Source: Riemerella anatipestifer ATCC 11845 = DSM 15868
GTDB taxonomy: Bacteria; Bacteroidota; Bacteroidia; Flavobacteriales; Weeksellaceae
Reading direction: 5' to 3'
DNA length: 64,000 nucleotides
Assembly (NCBI RefSeq): GCF_000252855.1
Contig: NC_017045.1
Span: 1,860,001-1,924,000, forward strand
Position numbers and translations under genes: made by a program. How positions within the stretch are numbered: position 1 is the first letter of the stretch; every line of letters starts with the position of its first letter. Below the pieces are notes generated by a model that was not told the origin of the DNA, made no database searches, and worked only from the letters and a program-made list of their open reading frames with translations. Below are positions 35,950 to 44,647 of the stretch, piece by piece.

Positions 35950-36888
35950 TTAATATTTAATAATTGATTTGAATATATGTTTCATTTGTTCGTATTCCAT
36001 AAGGAAGGCATCGTGCCCGTGTACCGATTTTATTTCGTGGTAGTAGGCATTAGCATTATTGTTTCTTAAAAGTTGATAGGTTTCTTCAATCTCAAAGGCA
36101 GGGAAAAATAAATCGCTATCCACCGCTACCAAATGGAATTCTGTTTTTATTTCAGTTAACGAAGACTCATCAACCGCAATGGTGGTTAGCAGATGGTTCA
36201 TTAGTAAATAAGCCTTTAGAGTAAACCTTGCATTAAGGCTTTCTCCGTGGAAATTGAGCCATTCGTGAGATTGCAGTAGGTCAGTATCGTCTCCTTTTTG
36301 TCTTTTGAATCTTTTATTGAGTGAAAAGGGAGTTCTATAACAAAGCATTGCGTGAGTTCTCGCTTTTTGTAGAGGTTTTTCGCCGTTCTCTAGGAGGTAT
36401 TTCTGAACTAAGCATTGGGCATTCAGCCAATCGGTCGTTTTAAAATCCGAGGCTACAGGCACAAATACTTTGGATAAGTTTTTATTAAGATTGAGCATTT
36501 CCCAACCTATAGCACCACCGATGGAGCCACCTATAAGATAGTCTAATTGTTTAATTTTAAGTTGTTCTAACCCTAAAAGGAATAGCTGAGCCACATCTTG
36601 AGTAGTGAAGGCTTGTGGATTATCAATAAAGAAATCATTATAACCATTACCAGGGATATTAAAACAGATGACTGTGAGTTTGTTGGTATCAATGGTTTTT
36701 CCTGCTCCCACCAAATCTTGCCACCAACCTTTTGTTCCTGCCACATTAGAGTTTCCCGTTAGAGCATGATTGATGAGTACAATAGGAGCTGTATGTAAAG
36801 GCAACCCAAATAGCTCATAGCTAAGCGAGATATCCGTACTATATCTAGTAGTTGTTAAATAGTCTTTAATTTTGAGGTGATGCAACAT
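35950..36888 (-). CDS. metX: Homoserine O-acetyltransferase (MetX-type alpha/beta hydrolase)
   Basis: About 312 residues from MLHHLKIKDYL; an in-frame ATG 39 bases upstream is also possible. It has the nucleophile elbow GGSIGG (Ser about residue 121 by this start), an oxyanion-side NHALTGNSNV segment, Asp in VAVDSDLFFP and His in VHGHDAF. It activates homoserine with acetyl-CoA, the first committed step to methionine. It is the first gene after the SAM riboswitch. Confidence 0.93.
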   Translation of the reverse strand: MLHHLKIKDYLTTTRYSTDISLSYELFGLPLHTAPIVLINHALTGNSNVAGTKGWWQDLVGAGKTIDTNKLTVICFNIPGNGYNDFFIDNPQAFTTQDVAQLFLLGLEQLKIKQLDYLIGGSIGGAIGWEMLNLNKNLSKVFVPVASDFKTTDWLNAQCLVQKYLLENGEKPLQKARTHAMLCYRTPFSLNKRFKRQKGDDTDLLQSHEWLNFHGESLNARFTLKAYLLMNHLLTTIAVDESSLTEIKTEFHLVAVDSDLFFPAFEIEETYQLLRNNNANAYYHEIKSVHGHDAFLMEYEQMKHIFKSIIKY

Positions 36889-36948
36889 TCTTTTATTATA
36901 AGTTTTAAATAACTGAAATGTTGCCAAGAAATAAGAGGTCTTTTCTTG

Positions 36949-37054
36949 ATGTTATCTATCCAAAAAACTTTGGTAGAATTTAGCACCTTCTTCCGTTAAG
37001 GAAGGGTTGCCAAGGTTTCACAGGGTCTATTCCCTCCACCTTTCTTGATAACAT
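36949..37054 (-). ncRNA. SAM-I (S-box) riboswitch of the methionine operon
   Basis: The minus strand shows the S-box core: ATGTTATC then AAGAAAGGTGGAGGGAATAG, ACCCTGTGAAACCTTGGCAA, CC, a short hairpin, AAGGTGCTAAATTCTACC and a closing GATAACAT that pairs with the first segment as P1. It binds S-adenosylmethionine and reduces expression of metX-hom-metZ when SAM is high. The +1 expected from the promoter (about 37079) lies just upstream of P1. Downstream the RNA can form only a weak AAGAAAAGA/TCTTATTTCTT hairpin, so transcriptional versus translational control is unclear. Confidence 0.95.
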
Positions 37055-37084
37055 TTCCTAGTTTTTCAATGAACTAATACAGAG

Positions 37085-37114
37085 CAAAGATAGACTATTT
37101 TTTGTTTTAAACAA
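37085..37114 (-). promoter_or_regulatory. Consensus promoter of the SAM-riboswitch methionine operon
   Basis: On the minus strand TTG (complement of 37112-37114), 19 nt, TATCTTTG (complement of 37085-37092). Transcription would begin near 37079, about 25 bases before the riboswitch P1 stem. Confidence 0.85.
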
Positions 37115-37155
37115 TATTTTCAACGAAAAAATAAAACCTTGCGTTTAAAATTAAC

Positions 37156-37163
37156 TAACTTTG
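37156..37163 (+). promoter_or_regulatory. Candidate ddl -7 element (TAACTTTG)
   Basis: Exact TANNTTTG, 26 bases before the ddl ATG; no well-spaced TTTG upstream. Confidence 0.4.
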
Positions 37164-37189
37164 CATCCAACTTTTATTTATAGATTCTG

Positions 37190-38173
37190 ATGAGCAAAAA
37201 AAATATAGCCGTAGTTATGGGCGGATACTCCGATGAGTACAAAGTTTCCCTAAAAAGTGGACAACTAATTTACGACTCTTTAGACCGTGATTTATATAAT
37301 GTCTATAAAGTGGTAGTTCTTAAGGAAGGTTGGTTTTATTTAGACGAAAATGAGGCTAAACTACCAATACAAAAAGGAGATTTTTCTGTAAATCTACCTA
37401 GTGGAGAAGTACTGCGTTTTGATGTTTGTTTTAATACCATTCACGGGACACCAGGTGAAAATGGTGTGTTACAGGCATATTGGGACGCTATTGGTCAAAA
37501 ATATACAGGGTGTGATTTTTACCAAAGTGCACTTACCTTTAATAAAAAAGATACTTTGGCTGTATTAGCAAAGTATGGTATTCCGTCTGCTAAAAGTTTC
37601 TACATAAAAAAAGGAGAGGCTTATGATAAAGATAAAATTATCAACGAGTTAAAACTGCCTCTATTTGTAAAGCCTAATCAAAGTGGTTCTTCTTTAGGAA
37701 TTTCTAAGGTAAAAGAGGTTTCGGAGTTTGAAGCAGCTTTAGAAAAAGCATTTTTGGAAGACGATGAGGTTTTAGTAGAAAGTTTCTTAGACGGTATGGA
37801 GGTATCTGTGGGTGTGCTAGATTATAAAGGTGAGACTATTGTTTTAGGCATTACAGAAATTATCCCAGAAACAGAATTTTTTGATTACGAAGCAAAGTAT
37901 CAAGGAGCGTCTCAAGAGATTACACCAGCAAGGCTAGATGAGGCTACTAGATTAAGAGTAGAGGAAGTTGCAAAAAGAGCTTATAACTCTTTAGGAATGA
38001 AAGGGTTTTCTAGAAGTGAATATATTATTATGAACGGTGTGCCTTATATGCTAGAAATGAATACTAACCCTGGGTTTTCACCTGCGAGTATCCTTCCTCA
38101 ACAAGCGAGAATTTACGGTATCTCCATTAAAGATTTGTGCGGAAACGAGGTAGAAAAAGCGCTAGCAAAATAA
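37190..38173 (+). CDS. ddl: D-alanine--D-alanine ligase
   Basis: 327 residues, ATP-grasp fold. Visible features are NTIHGTPGENGVLQAYWDAIG (substrate loop, about residues 83-103), KPNQSGSSLGISKVK (ATP-binding, about 162-176), and the C-terminal SEYIIMNGVPYMLEMNTNPGF with the metal-binding Glu/Asn. It makes the D-Ala-D-Ala dipeptide for peptidoglycan. coaD follows by 6 bp, so the two are likely cotranscribed. Confidence 0.96.
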   Translation: MSKKNIAVVMGGYSDEYKVSLKSGQLIYDSLDRDLYNVYKVVVLKEGWFYLDENEAKLPIQKGDFSVNLPSGEVLRFDVCFNTIHGTPGENGVLQAYWDAIGQKYTGCDFYQSALTFNKKDTLAVLAKYGIPSAKSFYIKKGEAYDKDKIINELKLPLFVKPNQSGSSLGISKVKEVSEFEAALEKAFLEDDEVLVESFLDGMEVSVGVLDYKGETIVLGITEIIPETEFFDYEAKYQGASQEITPARLDEATRLRVEEVAKRAYNSLGMKGFSRSEYIIMNGVPYMLEMNTNPGFSPASILPQQARIYGISIKDLCGNEVEKALAK

Positions 38174-38179
38174 TAAAAT

Positions 38180-38638
38180 ATGAAAGTAGCTGTATTTCCA
38201 GGGTCTTTTGACCCTATTACTCTAGGTCATTATGATATTATAGAACGAGCGTCTAAACTTTTTGACCGTCTCATTATTGCTATTGGGCAAAACTCTCAAA
38301 AACATTATATGTTTCCACTAGAAAAAAGGATAGAGTTTATAGAAAAATCGGTGTCTCATTTTGGGAATGTAGAGGTGGATTCGTTTGAAGGGCTTACGGT
38401 GGATTACTGTATGGAGAAAGACGCTCAGTTTATTCTAAGAGGATTAAGAAATCCTGCCGATTTTGAGTTTGAAAAAGCCATCGCACATACAAATAGAACT
38501 TTGGCACACAAAAAGTTGGAAACGGTTTTCCTTTTAACATCTTCGGGTAAATCGTTTATTAGCAGTAGTATTGTAAGAGAAATTATAAGCCATGGCGGTG
38601 AGTACGAACTCTTAGTGCCAGATGCCGTAAGGGTATAA
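38180..38638 (+). CDS. coaD: Phosphopantetheine adenylyltransferase
   Basis: 152 residues, standard length. It has the nucleotidyltransferase motif PGSFDPITLGHYDII (T/HxGH at about residue 15-18) and the ISSSIVREI segment (ISSTxxR, about 127-135). It converts 4'-phosphopantetheine plus ATP to dephospho-CoA, the penultimate step of CoA synthesis. Confidence 0.97.
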   Translation: MKVAVFPGSFDPITLGHYDIIERASKLFDRLIIAIGQNSQKHYMFPLEKRIEFIEKSVSHFGNVEVDSFEGLTVDYCMEKDAQFILRGLRNPADFEFEKAIAHTNRTLAHKKLETVFLLTSSGKSFISSSIVREIISHGGEYELLVPDAVRV

Positions 38639-38666
38639 AATATTTAGTTTTATTTTTGATAAAATA

Positions 38667-39284
38667 ATGCACGAAAATATCAATTTTTTAATAGAATTTC
38701 TAGGAACTATGTCTTTTGCTATGTCTGGTAGTTTTGCTGCAATGCAAAGAAGATTAGATCCTTTTGGGATTCTTATTATCGCTTTTGTAACTTCTGTAGG
38801 AGGTGGTACAGTGAGGGATTTACTTTTGGCTAAACCTGTATTTTGGATGCATGATTTGTGGATATGTGGTGTTATCTTTGCTACCTGTGTTATTTCAATG
38901 ATTTTTAAATCTATTGAGCAAAATTTTAGGGTAACACTTTTTATATTTGATAGTTTCGGATTAGGACTGTTCACAATTATAGGAATACAGAAAGGTATGA
39001 GTTCCGAACTTCATCCTATTATATGCATTACTCTAGGTACTATTACAGGCTGTTTTGGAGGAATTATTAGAGATATTCTATTGAATAGAATTCCGTTGAT
39101 ATTTAGAAAAGAAATCTATGCCACAGCTTGTATATTAGGTGGAGCTACCTTTATACTGCTAGCAACCTACACTCGTTTGTCTTATCCTGTGGTTCAGATT
39201 TTTACTATTCTGCTTATTGTAACCATAAGGACTTTAGCGGTTAAATACCATTGGCAGATGCCTAAATTTTATGTTCAGGACTAA
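38667..39284 (+). CDS. Trimeric intracellular cation (TRIC)-like channel, UPF0126/YadS family
   Basis: 205 residues with seven hydrophobic helices in two similar halves. Each half contains the family motif GGGxxRD (GGGTVRDLLL, about residue 49; CFGGIIRDILL, about 132). Prokaryotic TRIC channels conduct potassium and other monovalent cations. It is 28 bp after coaD on the same strand. Confidence 0.9.
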   Translation: MHENINFLIEFLGTMSFAMSGSFAAMQRRLDPFGILIIAFVTSVGGGTVRDLLLAKPVFWMHDLWICGVIFATCVISMIFKSIEQNFRVTLFIFDSFGLGLFTIIGIQKGMSSELHPIICITLGTITGCFGGIIRDILLNRIPLIFRKEIYATACILGGATFILLATYTRLSYPVVQIFTILLIVTIRTLAVKYHWQMPKFYVQD

Positions 39285-39371
39285 TTTTTAGCACTTAAAA
39301 ATAGCCCACAAAAAAGTGTTTTATAGTGAAAAAAAACTAATAAAAAAATTTCCTTCAAATATCATTTGTTT

Positions 39372-39379
39372 TATATTTG
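39372..39379 (+). promoter_or_regulatory. Candidate -7 element (TATATTTG) of the pRiA4b-like gene
   Basis: Exact TANNTTTG, 44 bases before the start; TTTC at 39349-39352 is a possible degenerate -33 partner at 19 nt. Confidence 0.5.
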
Positions 39380-39423
39380 CGACAAATTTCTAAACAAACG
39401 AATTTAAGTAGAATTTAAGAGTT

Positions 39424-39963
39424 ATGGTTTATAAAATCAGAGTTATTTTAGACACGAAGGATAATGTTTTTAGGGACATTGAAGTTAGAGGCAAGCAAAC
39501 TTTATGGAATTTGCATAACGGTATCAAAAGTGCATTTAGTCTTCAAGGAGATGAATTGTCGTCATTCTATTTTTCGGATAATGAGTGGACGGAGCTTAAT
39601 GCAATACCATTAGAAGATATGTCTGATGATGGAGATGGAGAAATTATGTCTGATGTGTACATCACGGAAGCCTTTCCTGAAAAAGGGAGCAAGATGTTAT
39701 TCAAATATGGTTTTATAGACTTGTGGGAATTCTATTGTGAGCTTTTGGAAGTGATAAAAGAAAAACCAGCGGTAAATTATCCAATCACGGTGTTTAGATA
39801 TGGTAATATGCCATTGAAGGCTCCTAGTAAAAACACATCATCAAAACCTACGCCTACTATGATGAGTGATGATTTTGATGACTTTGACAGCTTTGAAAAT
39901 GACTTTGATGGAGATGATGATTTTAGTGATGATTTTAGTGATGACTTTTATGATGAAGATTAA
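39424..39963 (+). CDS. Plasmid pRiA4b ORF-3-like / IS1096 passenger-like family protein
   Basis: 179 residues. The N-terminal half (MVYKIRVILDTKDNVFRDIE, then SSFYFSDNEW and a FKYGFIDLWEFYCEL segment) fits the pRiA4b ORF-3/TnpR-passenger family fold found chromosomally in many Flavobacteria. The last 35 residues are almost entirely Asp, Phe, Glu and Ser (DDFDDFDSFENDFDGDD). The function of the family is unknown; the name does not imply an active transposon and no transposase is nearby. It is bounded by its own promoter and terminator. Confidence 0.8.
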   Translation: MVYKIRVILDTKDNVFRDIEVRGKQTLWNLHNGIKSAFSLQGDELSSFYFSDNEWTELNAIPLEDMSDDGDGEIMSDVYITEAFPEKGSKMLFKYGFIDLWEFYCELLEVIKEKPAVNYPITVFRYGNMPLKAPSKNTSSKPTPTMMSDDFDDFDSFENDFDGDDDFSDDFSDDFYDED

Positions 39964-39979
39964 ATATTTTTAAAATTAT

Positions 39980-40014
39980 AAAAAAGAGACTTCTTATTTG
40001 AAAGTCTCTTTTTT
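39980..40014 (+). terminator. Terminator of the pRiA4b-like gene
   Basis: AAAAAGAGACTT pairs with AAGTCTCTTTTT, loop of 9, T run. Confidence 0.85.
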
Positions 40015-40069
40015 GTCAAATAGCATTAAAATAAATTTCTTTTGTGAGAAATAGTAGTAAATATAGATG

Positions 40070-41299
40070 CTAATCTTTATAAATAATATACTTCTGACGA
40101 ATTTTCTCAAACTCTTGTAAGTCTTTTTGCCAAGATTTTTTGATTTCTGTTTCGCTTTTTCCTTGTATAATTTGAAGCCTTAGTTGGTCGGTCCCTGCCA
40201 AAGTATCAAACCAAAGATTTTTGATAAAAAACGGTTTATTAGGATTTTTATAGTTTTTATAAGCTGTAATTATCCATTCTAGATTAAGTTCTCTCAAATC
40301 TTTAGGATATTCGGAGAGGTTTTCGCCATAGCATACTTGCCCGTTAAAAGGCGGATTTTTAGCTCCAAAATTAGGCTTTGGAGTGAATTTATAACTTAAT
40401 TTTTTAGTCCATGGTGAACCATAAATTTGGAAAGGATAATCAGTGCCGCGTCCTACCGAAACCTCGGCTCCTTCAAAAAAACATAGGGAAGGATATAGGT
40501 TGATAGACTTGTCATTTGGTAAGTTAGGAGAAGGGCGTCTAAGTATAGGGTAGCGTTGCTTTTTATGGTAATTTTTCATTGGGATTAAGGTGTATTTGGC
40601 TTTTATTTTATTTTTAAGCCAACCTTCGCCGTTTACCATATTACCATACTCGCCAATGGTTAATCCATAGACTATAGGGACTGGGTGCATACCCACAAAA
40701 CTTGTCCATTTTTCCTTTAATACGGGTCCATCTATGTAGCCATCGTGAGGGTTAGGTCTATCTAGTACAATCACTTCTACATTATGCTCTGCGGCAGCCT
40801 CCATCACATAGGCAAGGGTTGAAATATAAGTGTAAAATCTCACGCCAACATCTTGAATATCAAAAAGAATAATATCTAAATCTTGTATTTGTTCTGCAGT
40901 TGGTTTTTTGTTTTTACCATAAAGAGAAATAATGGGAATACCTGTTTTGGTATCTACACCATTTTTTACATATTCCCCTGCATCGGCTTCGCCTCTAAAA
41001 CCGTGTTCTGGAGCGAAAACTCTTCTGATGTCTATAGTGTTTTCTCTTAGGAAATCCACAATGCTAAGTGTGTCTATGGTAGTAGGATGATGTTTTTGTG
41101 GTTTCAGTACCAGTCCTGTTTGGTTGGTTACCACCCCCACTTTTTTATTTTTTAATAGAGGAAGATAAAGCTCTGGTTGGTCGGCTCCTGTTTTAAAATC
41201 AGGACAGTTGTTACCATTTTGAGCATAGTTTCTACCAGATAACCCTAAATAAATTAGGCAAATCAACAGTAAATTTTTAATTTTGAGGCTTAAATACAT
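40070..41299 (-). CDS. DUF1343 family exo-beta-N-acetylmuramidase-like protein (NamZ type)
   Basis: About 409 residues starting MYLSLKIKNLLLICLIYLGL, a signal peptide ending near NYAQ; an upstream start would overlap the divergent permease gene. Conserved DUF1343 features include GVVTNQTGL, FAPEHGFRGEADAGE and ILFDIQDVGVRFYTYIST. Characterised DUF1343 proteins (NamZ) remove N-acetylmuramic acid from the non-reducing ends of peptidoglycan fragments. Periplasmic cell-wall recycling is the likely role. Confidence 0.9.
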   Translation of the reverse strand: MYLSLKIKNLLLICLIYLGLSGRNYAQNGNNCPDFKTGADQPELYLPLLKNKKVGVVTNQTGLVLKPQKHHPTTIDTLSIVDFLRENTIDIRRVFAPEHGFRGEADAGEYVKNGVDTKTGIPIISLYGKNKKPTAEQIQDLDIILFDIQDVGVRFYTYISTLAYVMEAAAEHNVEVIVLDRPNPHDGYIDGPVLKEKWTSFVGMHPVPIVYGLTIGEYGNMVNGEGWLKNKIKAKYTLIPMKNYHKKQRYPILRRPSPNLPNDKSINLYPSLCFFEGAEVSVGRGTDYPFQIYGSPWTKKLSYKFTPKPNFGAKNPPFNGQVCYGENLSEYPKDLRELNLEWIITAYKNYKNPNKPFFIKNLWFDTLAGTDQLRLQIIQGKSETEIKKSWQKDLQEFEKIRQKYIIYKD

Positions 41300-41304
41300 A
41301 GGTT

Positions 41305-42534
41305 TTGAAATTTCCATTATATTTTTCTAAAAAAATAGCATTCTCCAAAGATAATAAAAATAATCTTTCTAAGGTGATTGTATTTATTGGCAGATTGTCT
41401 GTCGCGTTGGGTGTCATTGTTTCTTTAATTACGGTAGCCACAGGTTTGGGAGCTAAAAAAGCTATCAAAAATAAGATGGGAGATTTTTCGGGGCATATTT
41501 CTGTGAAATCTACTAGGTCTAATTCGTCTTACAACTCTTCAGTTCTAGACTTAAAAGAAATCAATATAAATCAAATTAAGACCTTACAAGAAGTAGAAGG
41601 TATGCAGTCTTATGCATCTGTAAGTGGTATTCTTAGAACAGAAGAAAATTTCTCTGGGATTTTATTAAAAGGTGTTGGGAAAGACTTTGATGCCAAAAGA
41701 TTTGAAAAGTTTTTGGTGGAAGGTAGCGTTCCGAACTTTACAGAAAAGGGATATAATAATGAGGTAATATTGCCAGAAAAAATAGCCAATGATTTAAGAC
41801 TTAAACTAAACGATGAAATAGTGGCTATTTTCTCTAAAGAAGACCAAAAACCAATCTACCGAAAATTTAAAGTTAAAGGGATTTACAAAACGGATATCAA
41901 AATGATAGACGACCTGTTTATCATAGGAGATATCAACCATGTGAGGAGGATACAAAATATGGATAAAACCGCCATAGGTGGTGTAGATATTTTCCTTAAA
42001 GATATGGGAGAAATAGATGAGGTGTTTCCAAAGATTGAAGAGAAAATAGGATATAAAAACTATGCTGAAAAGATAACAGATAAGTATCCAGAAATTGTAA
42101 ATTGGATTAACATTTTTGACACCAATATCGCTTTAATCATCACAATTATGTTGGTAGTTGTAGTCATCAATATCGTAATGGTGTTGCTTATTTTAATTAT
42201 AGAACGCACCAATTCCATAGGGGTATTGAAAACTTTGGGAGCAAATAATGCTCAAATACGAGCCATTTTCATCAATTATACCTTACTTATCATGGTTCCT
42301 GGATTGTTGGTGGGTAATTTTATAGGATTGGGACTACTACTTTTACAAAAATGGACGGGTATTGTTCAACTCAATCCTGATAACTATTACATCAGTACCG
42401 TGCCTATAGATTTGAATCCTATTTACATTGTGGCAATTTCTTTAGGGATTTTGTTGGTGTCTGCGGTGTCACTTATTTTTCCTAGTTATTTAATTAGTAA
42501 AATATCACCAGTTAAAGCGATTAAATACAATTAA
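41305..42534 (+). CDS. ABC transporter permease (LolC/E-FtsX type), TTG start
   Basis: 409 residues. One N-terminal helix (about 24-48), a periplasmic MacB-core-like domain (about 50-265) and three C-terminal helices (about 272-300, 318-345 and 370-400) match the LolCE permease layout. That family extracts lipoproteins from the inner membrane. The start is TTG at 41305 because the in-frame codon at 41299-41301 is TAG and residues KFPLYFSKK align with the conserved FPLYIAKR family beginning. Only 5 bases separate it from the divergent DUF1343 gene, so the promoters must lie inside the opposite genes. Confidence 0.88.
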   Translation: MKFPLYFSKKIAFSKDNKNNLSKVIVFIGRLSVALGVIVSLITVATGLGAKKAIKNKMGDFSGHISVKSTRSNSSYNSSVLDLKEININQIKTLQEVEGMQSYASVSGILRTEENFSGILLKGVGKDFDAKRFEKFLVEGSVPNFTEKGYNNEVILPEKIANDLRLKLNDEIVAIFSKEDQKPIYRKFKVKGIYKTDIKMIDDLFIIGDINHVRRIQNMDKTAIGGVDIFLKDMGEIDEVFPKIEEKIGYKNYAEKITDKYPEIVNWINIFDTNIALIITIMLVVVVINIVMVLLILIIERTNSIGVLKTLGANNAQIRAIFINYTLLIMVPGLLVGNFIGLGLLLLQKWTGIVQLNPDNYYISTVPIDLNPIYIVAISLGILLVSAVSLIFPSYLISKISPVKAIKYN

Positions 42535-42581
42535 GGTACATCGGTGATTTTTCTGTACTTTTGTGGAAATAATACATTAGA

Positions 42582-43412
42582 ATGCAATCTTATTTAGAAT
42601 TCAAATTTACCATTACGCCACCGCAACCTTGGAGTGAGATTTTAATGGCAGAACTCATACATATTGGTTTTGATAGCTTTACAGAGGAAACTAACGGTAT
42701 TTTAGCCTACATTCCGAAGAACGATTTGAACGAAGACGCTATAAAGTCACTCTATATTTTTGAACAAGAGGGCGTAGAGATAGATTATACCTATACCGAA
42801 ATGCCTAACATCAATTGGAACGAAGAATGGGAAAAGAACTTTTCGCCCATCAATGTAGAAGATAAAGTTTACATTAGAGCGGAGTTCCACGAGCCTCAAC
42901 CGTTGGATTATGAAATTATCATACAGCCTAAAATGTCTTTTGGTACGGGGCATCACGCCACTACTTACCTGATGATTCAGCAAATGTTGGAAATGGATTT
43001 TAAAGGTAAAAAAGTCTTGGATATGGGCTGCGGGACTTCAGTATTGGCAATCTTCGCTAAACTGAAAGGAGCAGGAGATACTTTAGCCATAGATATAGAC
43101 CCTTGGTCGGTAGAAAATTCTAAAGAAAACGCAGAACGAAACCAAGTCAGTTTAAGGATAGAAGAAGGCACTGCCGAGAATTTAGGACAGGAAAAATTTG
43201 ACATTATATTGGCAAATATCAATAGAAATATTCTCATTTCTGATATTCCAACTTATGTTTCGGTGTTAGAAAAAGGCGGTCAGTTGCTACTCTCAGGCTT
43301 ATGTTTTTTTGATGTAGAAGACATTATGGAAGTTTGTACGGCACAGAACCTTACACTCAACAAAAAAGTGCAAAGAGAAGAGTGGGTAAGTCTACTTTTA
43401 GAAAAGAACTAA
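42582..43412 (+). CDS. prmA: Ribosomal protein L11 methyltransferase
   Basis: 276 residues with the PrmA-specific PKMSFGTGHHATTYLMIQ (about residues 115-132), SAM motif I VLDMGCGTSVLAI (about 145-157) and post-motif ILANINRNIL (NxN, catalytic region). It trimethylates L11. gpsA follows by 33 bp. Confidence 0.95.
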   Translation: MQSYLEFKFTITPPQPWSEILMAELIHIGFDSFTEETNGILAYIPKNDLNEDAIKSLYIFEQEGVEIDYTYTEMPNINWNEEWEKNFSPINVEDKVYIRAEFHEPQPLDYEIIIQPKMSFGTGHHATTYLMIQQMLEMDFKGKKVLDMGCGTSVLAIFAKLKGAGDTLAIDIDPWSVENSKENAERNQVSLRIEEGTAENLGQEKFDIILANINRNILISDIPTYVSVLEKGGQLLLSGLCFFDVEDIMEVCTAQNLTLNKKVQREEWVSLLLEKN

Positions 43413-43445
43413 ACGCTATATTTGTAACTCAAAATAAAGTCTATA

Positions 43446-44456
43446 ATGGCTAAAAAAGATAAAAAATCAGCAGTTAGCGTAGGTGTTTTAGGTAGCGGAA
43501 GTTTTGCTACAGCTATAGTAAAGATGCTTCAAGAGAACTCAAAAATGGTACATTGGTGCGTTCGTAATGAGTTTGTAAAAGGAGCTATAGAACTTAGAAA
43601 ACACAACCCTACTTACTTGCAATCGGTGATGTTTAACACGCGTTATCTTAATATTACTACCGATATTAATCAGCTCGTATCGGCTTGCGATGTTATCATT
43701 TTGGCAACGCCATCTATCTATTTGTCGGATAGTTTAGAGAAAATGAATTGCGATTATTCCAACAAGTTGTTTGTATCTGCTATAAAAGGGATTGTCCCTA
43801 AACACAACGATATAGTAGCACACTACCTTAGAGACCAATTTCAGATAGGATTTAGAAATCAGGCAGTAATTGCAGGACCTTGCCACGCGGAGGAAGTAGC
43901 TATGGAACGCCTTTCGTACCTTACCGTCGCTACCGTAGAAGAAGAAAATGCTCAAAAACTGAAAGATTTATTCTCGTCTAGTTATATTAAGGTGAGTACC
44001 AGTAGCGATATACTTGGCAACGAGTATAGTGCAATACTAAAGAACATTTACGCCATAGGGGCAGGTATGGCAAGCGGTTTGGGTTACGGCGACAATTTCC
44101 AAGCGGTGTATGTGTCCAACGCTATTCGTGAGATGGAAATCTTCCTAGAAGCCATTTACGAAGCTCCAAGAGATGTTAACGAAAGTGCCTATCTAGGGGA
44201 CTTATTGGTAACGGCGTACTCGCTGTTTTCCAGAAACAGGTCTTTGGGAAATTTGGTGGGCAAAGGTTACACGGTAAAATCGGCGATACAATCTATGAAT
44301 ATGGTGGCAGAAGGCTACTACGCTGCGGCATCTATCTACAATACTGCTAAAGAAAAGGGGCTTAAACTGCCTATCATCAGCACGGTATATAATGTTCTCT
44401 ACGAAGGCAAAAATGTAGAAAAACAGTTCAAAAAGCTTACGGCTAAACTAAACTAA
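43446..44456 (+). CDS. gpsA: NAD(P)H-dependent glycerol-3-phosphate dehydrogenase
   Basis: 336 residues. Rossmann motif GVLGSGSFATAIVKML (about residues 13-28), AGPCHAEEVA, and the catalytic Lys in SAILKNIYAIGAGMASGLGYG (about residue 201). It makes sn-glycerol 3-phosphate for phospholipids. An interspersed repeat begins three bases after the stop. Confidence 0.95.
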   Translation: MAKKDKKSAVSVGVLGSGSFATAIVKMLQENSKMVHWCVRNEFVKGAIELRKHNPTYLQSVMFNTRYLNITTDINQLVSACDVIILATPSIYLSDSLEKMNCDYSNKLFVSAIKGIVPKHNDIVAHYLRDQFQIGFRNQAVIAGPCHAEEVAMERLSYLTVATVEEENAQKLKDLFSSSYIKVSTSSDILGNEYSAILKNIYAIGAGMASGLGYGDNFQAVYVSNAIREMEIFLEAIYEAPRDVNESAYLGDLLVTAYSLFSRNRSLGNLVGKGYTVKSAIQSMNMVAEGYYAAASIYNTAKEKGLKLPIISTVYNVLYEGKNVEKQFKKLTAKLN

Positions 44457-44458
44457 TA

Positions 44459-44590
44459 GGGCGTACCCCCTTTCCATCAGCCGAAAATCCCACCGCTAGG
44501 GGTCGGGCTTTCGGCTTTATCTTTACCTTTTGTTCCTAGCGAAGGCTTTGGCAGTCAAAAGATAAAGGATATCGCCTCTCTCCCTTACGC
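44459..44590 (+). repeat. Interspersed repeat element, copy 2
   Basis: Begins GGGCGTACCCCC, contains CTAGGGGTCGGGCTTTCGGC, an internal hairpin (TATCTTTACCTTTTG with CAAAAGATAAAGGATA) and ends CGCCTCTCTCCCTTACGC. Head, middle and tail match copy 3 on the opposite strand at 62578-62705. It fills most of the gpsA-GNAT gap. Confidence 0.75.
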
Positions 44591-44647
44591 ATAGCAGAGT
44601 GTTAAGATTTAGAAGTAGCAAAGTATCATATTGAAAAACGGGAATAG

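Noticed and set aside
39424-39963. Mobile element suggested by the pRiA4b/IS1096-passenger family name
   Set aside because: No transposase, inverted repeats or target duplication nearby; the gene has its own promoter and terminator.
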